From Deltaproteobacteria bacterium (GTDB taxonomy: Bacteria; Desulfobacterota; SM23-61): a stretch of 5,723 bases of DNA. Under the pieces are notes generated by a model. That model did no database searches. It saw nothing but the letters and a program-made list of their open reading frames with translations, and had not been told where the DNA came from. Of the stretch, positions 5,426 to 5,723 are shown piece after piece. Position numbers and translations under genes: made by a program. How positions within the stretch are numbered: the stretch's first letter is position 1; every line of letters begins with the position of its first letter. The DNA lies in NCBI GenBank assembly GCA_029857975.1, contig JAOUFX010000239.1, positions 1 through 5,723 of the forward strand. The letters run 5' to 3'.

Positions 5426-5723
5426 ATGAATACGATCGTCTGTGTTAAACAAGTACTTGACCCCGAGATACCACCGGCCAAATTCAAGATTGACCCCGCG
5501 GCAAAGCAGGTTATTCCTCCCCCCGGAGTGCCACCTGTGATCAGTGTCTATGATGAACGAGCCGTTGAGGCAGCATGCCGGCTCAAAGATAAGCACAAGG
5601 GCAAAATAACAGTGATCAGCATGGGGTCAGCGAAAGCTGCTGACGTGATAAAGCACGCCATATCGATGGGGGCCGACGACGGATTTGTTCTCCAGGATCC
5701 AGCCTTCGAAAACCTGGATAGCT
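5426..5723 (+). CDS. etfB: Electron transfer flavoprotein beta subunit (EtfB/FixA family), 5' part
   Basis: The first 99 residues of a protein that normally has about 255-265; it runs off the right edge. MNTIVCVKQVLDPE is the typical first strand of the ETF beta fold. YDERAVEAACRLKDK and ITVISMGSAKAADVIKHAIS (61-80), then MGADDGFVL, are the standard continuation. A proline-rich stretch (PPAKFKIDPAAKQVIPPPGVPP, spanning 16-37) is longer than in mitochondrial-type EtfB. EtfB pairs with EtfA to carry electrons from acyl-CoA dehydrogenases to a membrane acceptor, here presumably the EMO-like protein encoded just upstream. The nucleotide-binding loop that separates bifurcating from ordinary ETFs lies beyond the window, so that point cannot be judged. 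An etfA gene is expected next. Confidence 0.93.
   Translation, partial: MNTIVCVKQVLDPEIPPAKFKIDPAAKQVIPPPGVPPVISVYDERAVEAACRLKDKHKGKITVISMGSAKAADVIKHAISMGADDGFVLQDPAFENLDS

Overview
The window carries four genes, all on the + strand, for redox chemistry in a strict anaerobe. In order they are: the 3' part of a tandem (double) HdrA-like flavin/iron-sulfur protein; an MvhD-family protein fused to a ferredoxin domain and read through an in-frame TGA (selenocysteine); a membrane-bound HdrD-like iron-sulfur oxidoreductase of the ETF:menaquinone oxidoreductase (EMO) type; and the first 99 codons of etfB. Both end genes are cut by the window edges. No HdrB, HdrC, hydrogenase or acyl-CoA dehydrogenase gene is visible.

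Layout: hdrA (partial) 1-2144; 59-nt gap; selenoprotein mvhD 2204-3055 with the TGA at 2258-2260; 143-nt gap containing short tandem repeats; EMO-like gene 3199-5253 with a GTG start; 172-nt gap holding a strong stem-loop and a fold-back array of GATTA motifs with a weak terminator-like hairpin; etfB 5426 to the right edge. Each gene is preceded by a clear Shine-Dalgarno. The sequence TCTAATTA lies just upstream of it in all three gaps, as part of a 14-nt exact repeat in the first two.

How the genes may work together (inference): ETF collects electrons from acyl-CoA dehydrogenases and hands them to the EMO-like protein. That protein has five membrane segments with histidines suited to heme, an HdrC-like pair of [4Fe-4S] motifs and two HdrB-like CCG motifs, so it is in effect an HdrE/HdrC/HdrB fusion. 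HdrA and MvhD are the bifurcating flavoprotein and the electron-entry adaptor of heterodisulfide reductase complexes. Their position next to an EMO/ETF pair suggests a membrane-attached electron bifurcation or confurcation module linking fatty-acid or aromatic acyl-CoA oxidation, quinone and low-potential carriers. This resembles the BamE/BamF (HdrA/selenoprotein MvhD) pair of benzoate-degrading Geobacter.

Organism: the set fits an obligate anaerobe with selenocysteine machinery that oxidises acyl-CoAs, such as a sulfate-reducing or syntrophic Desulfobacterota lineage. Chloroflexota or Firmicutes anaerobes cannot be excluded from this window alone.
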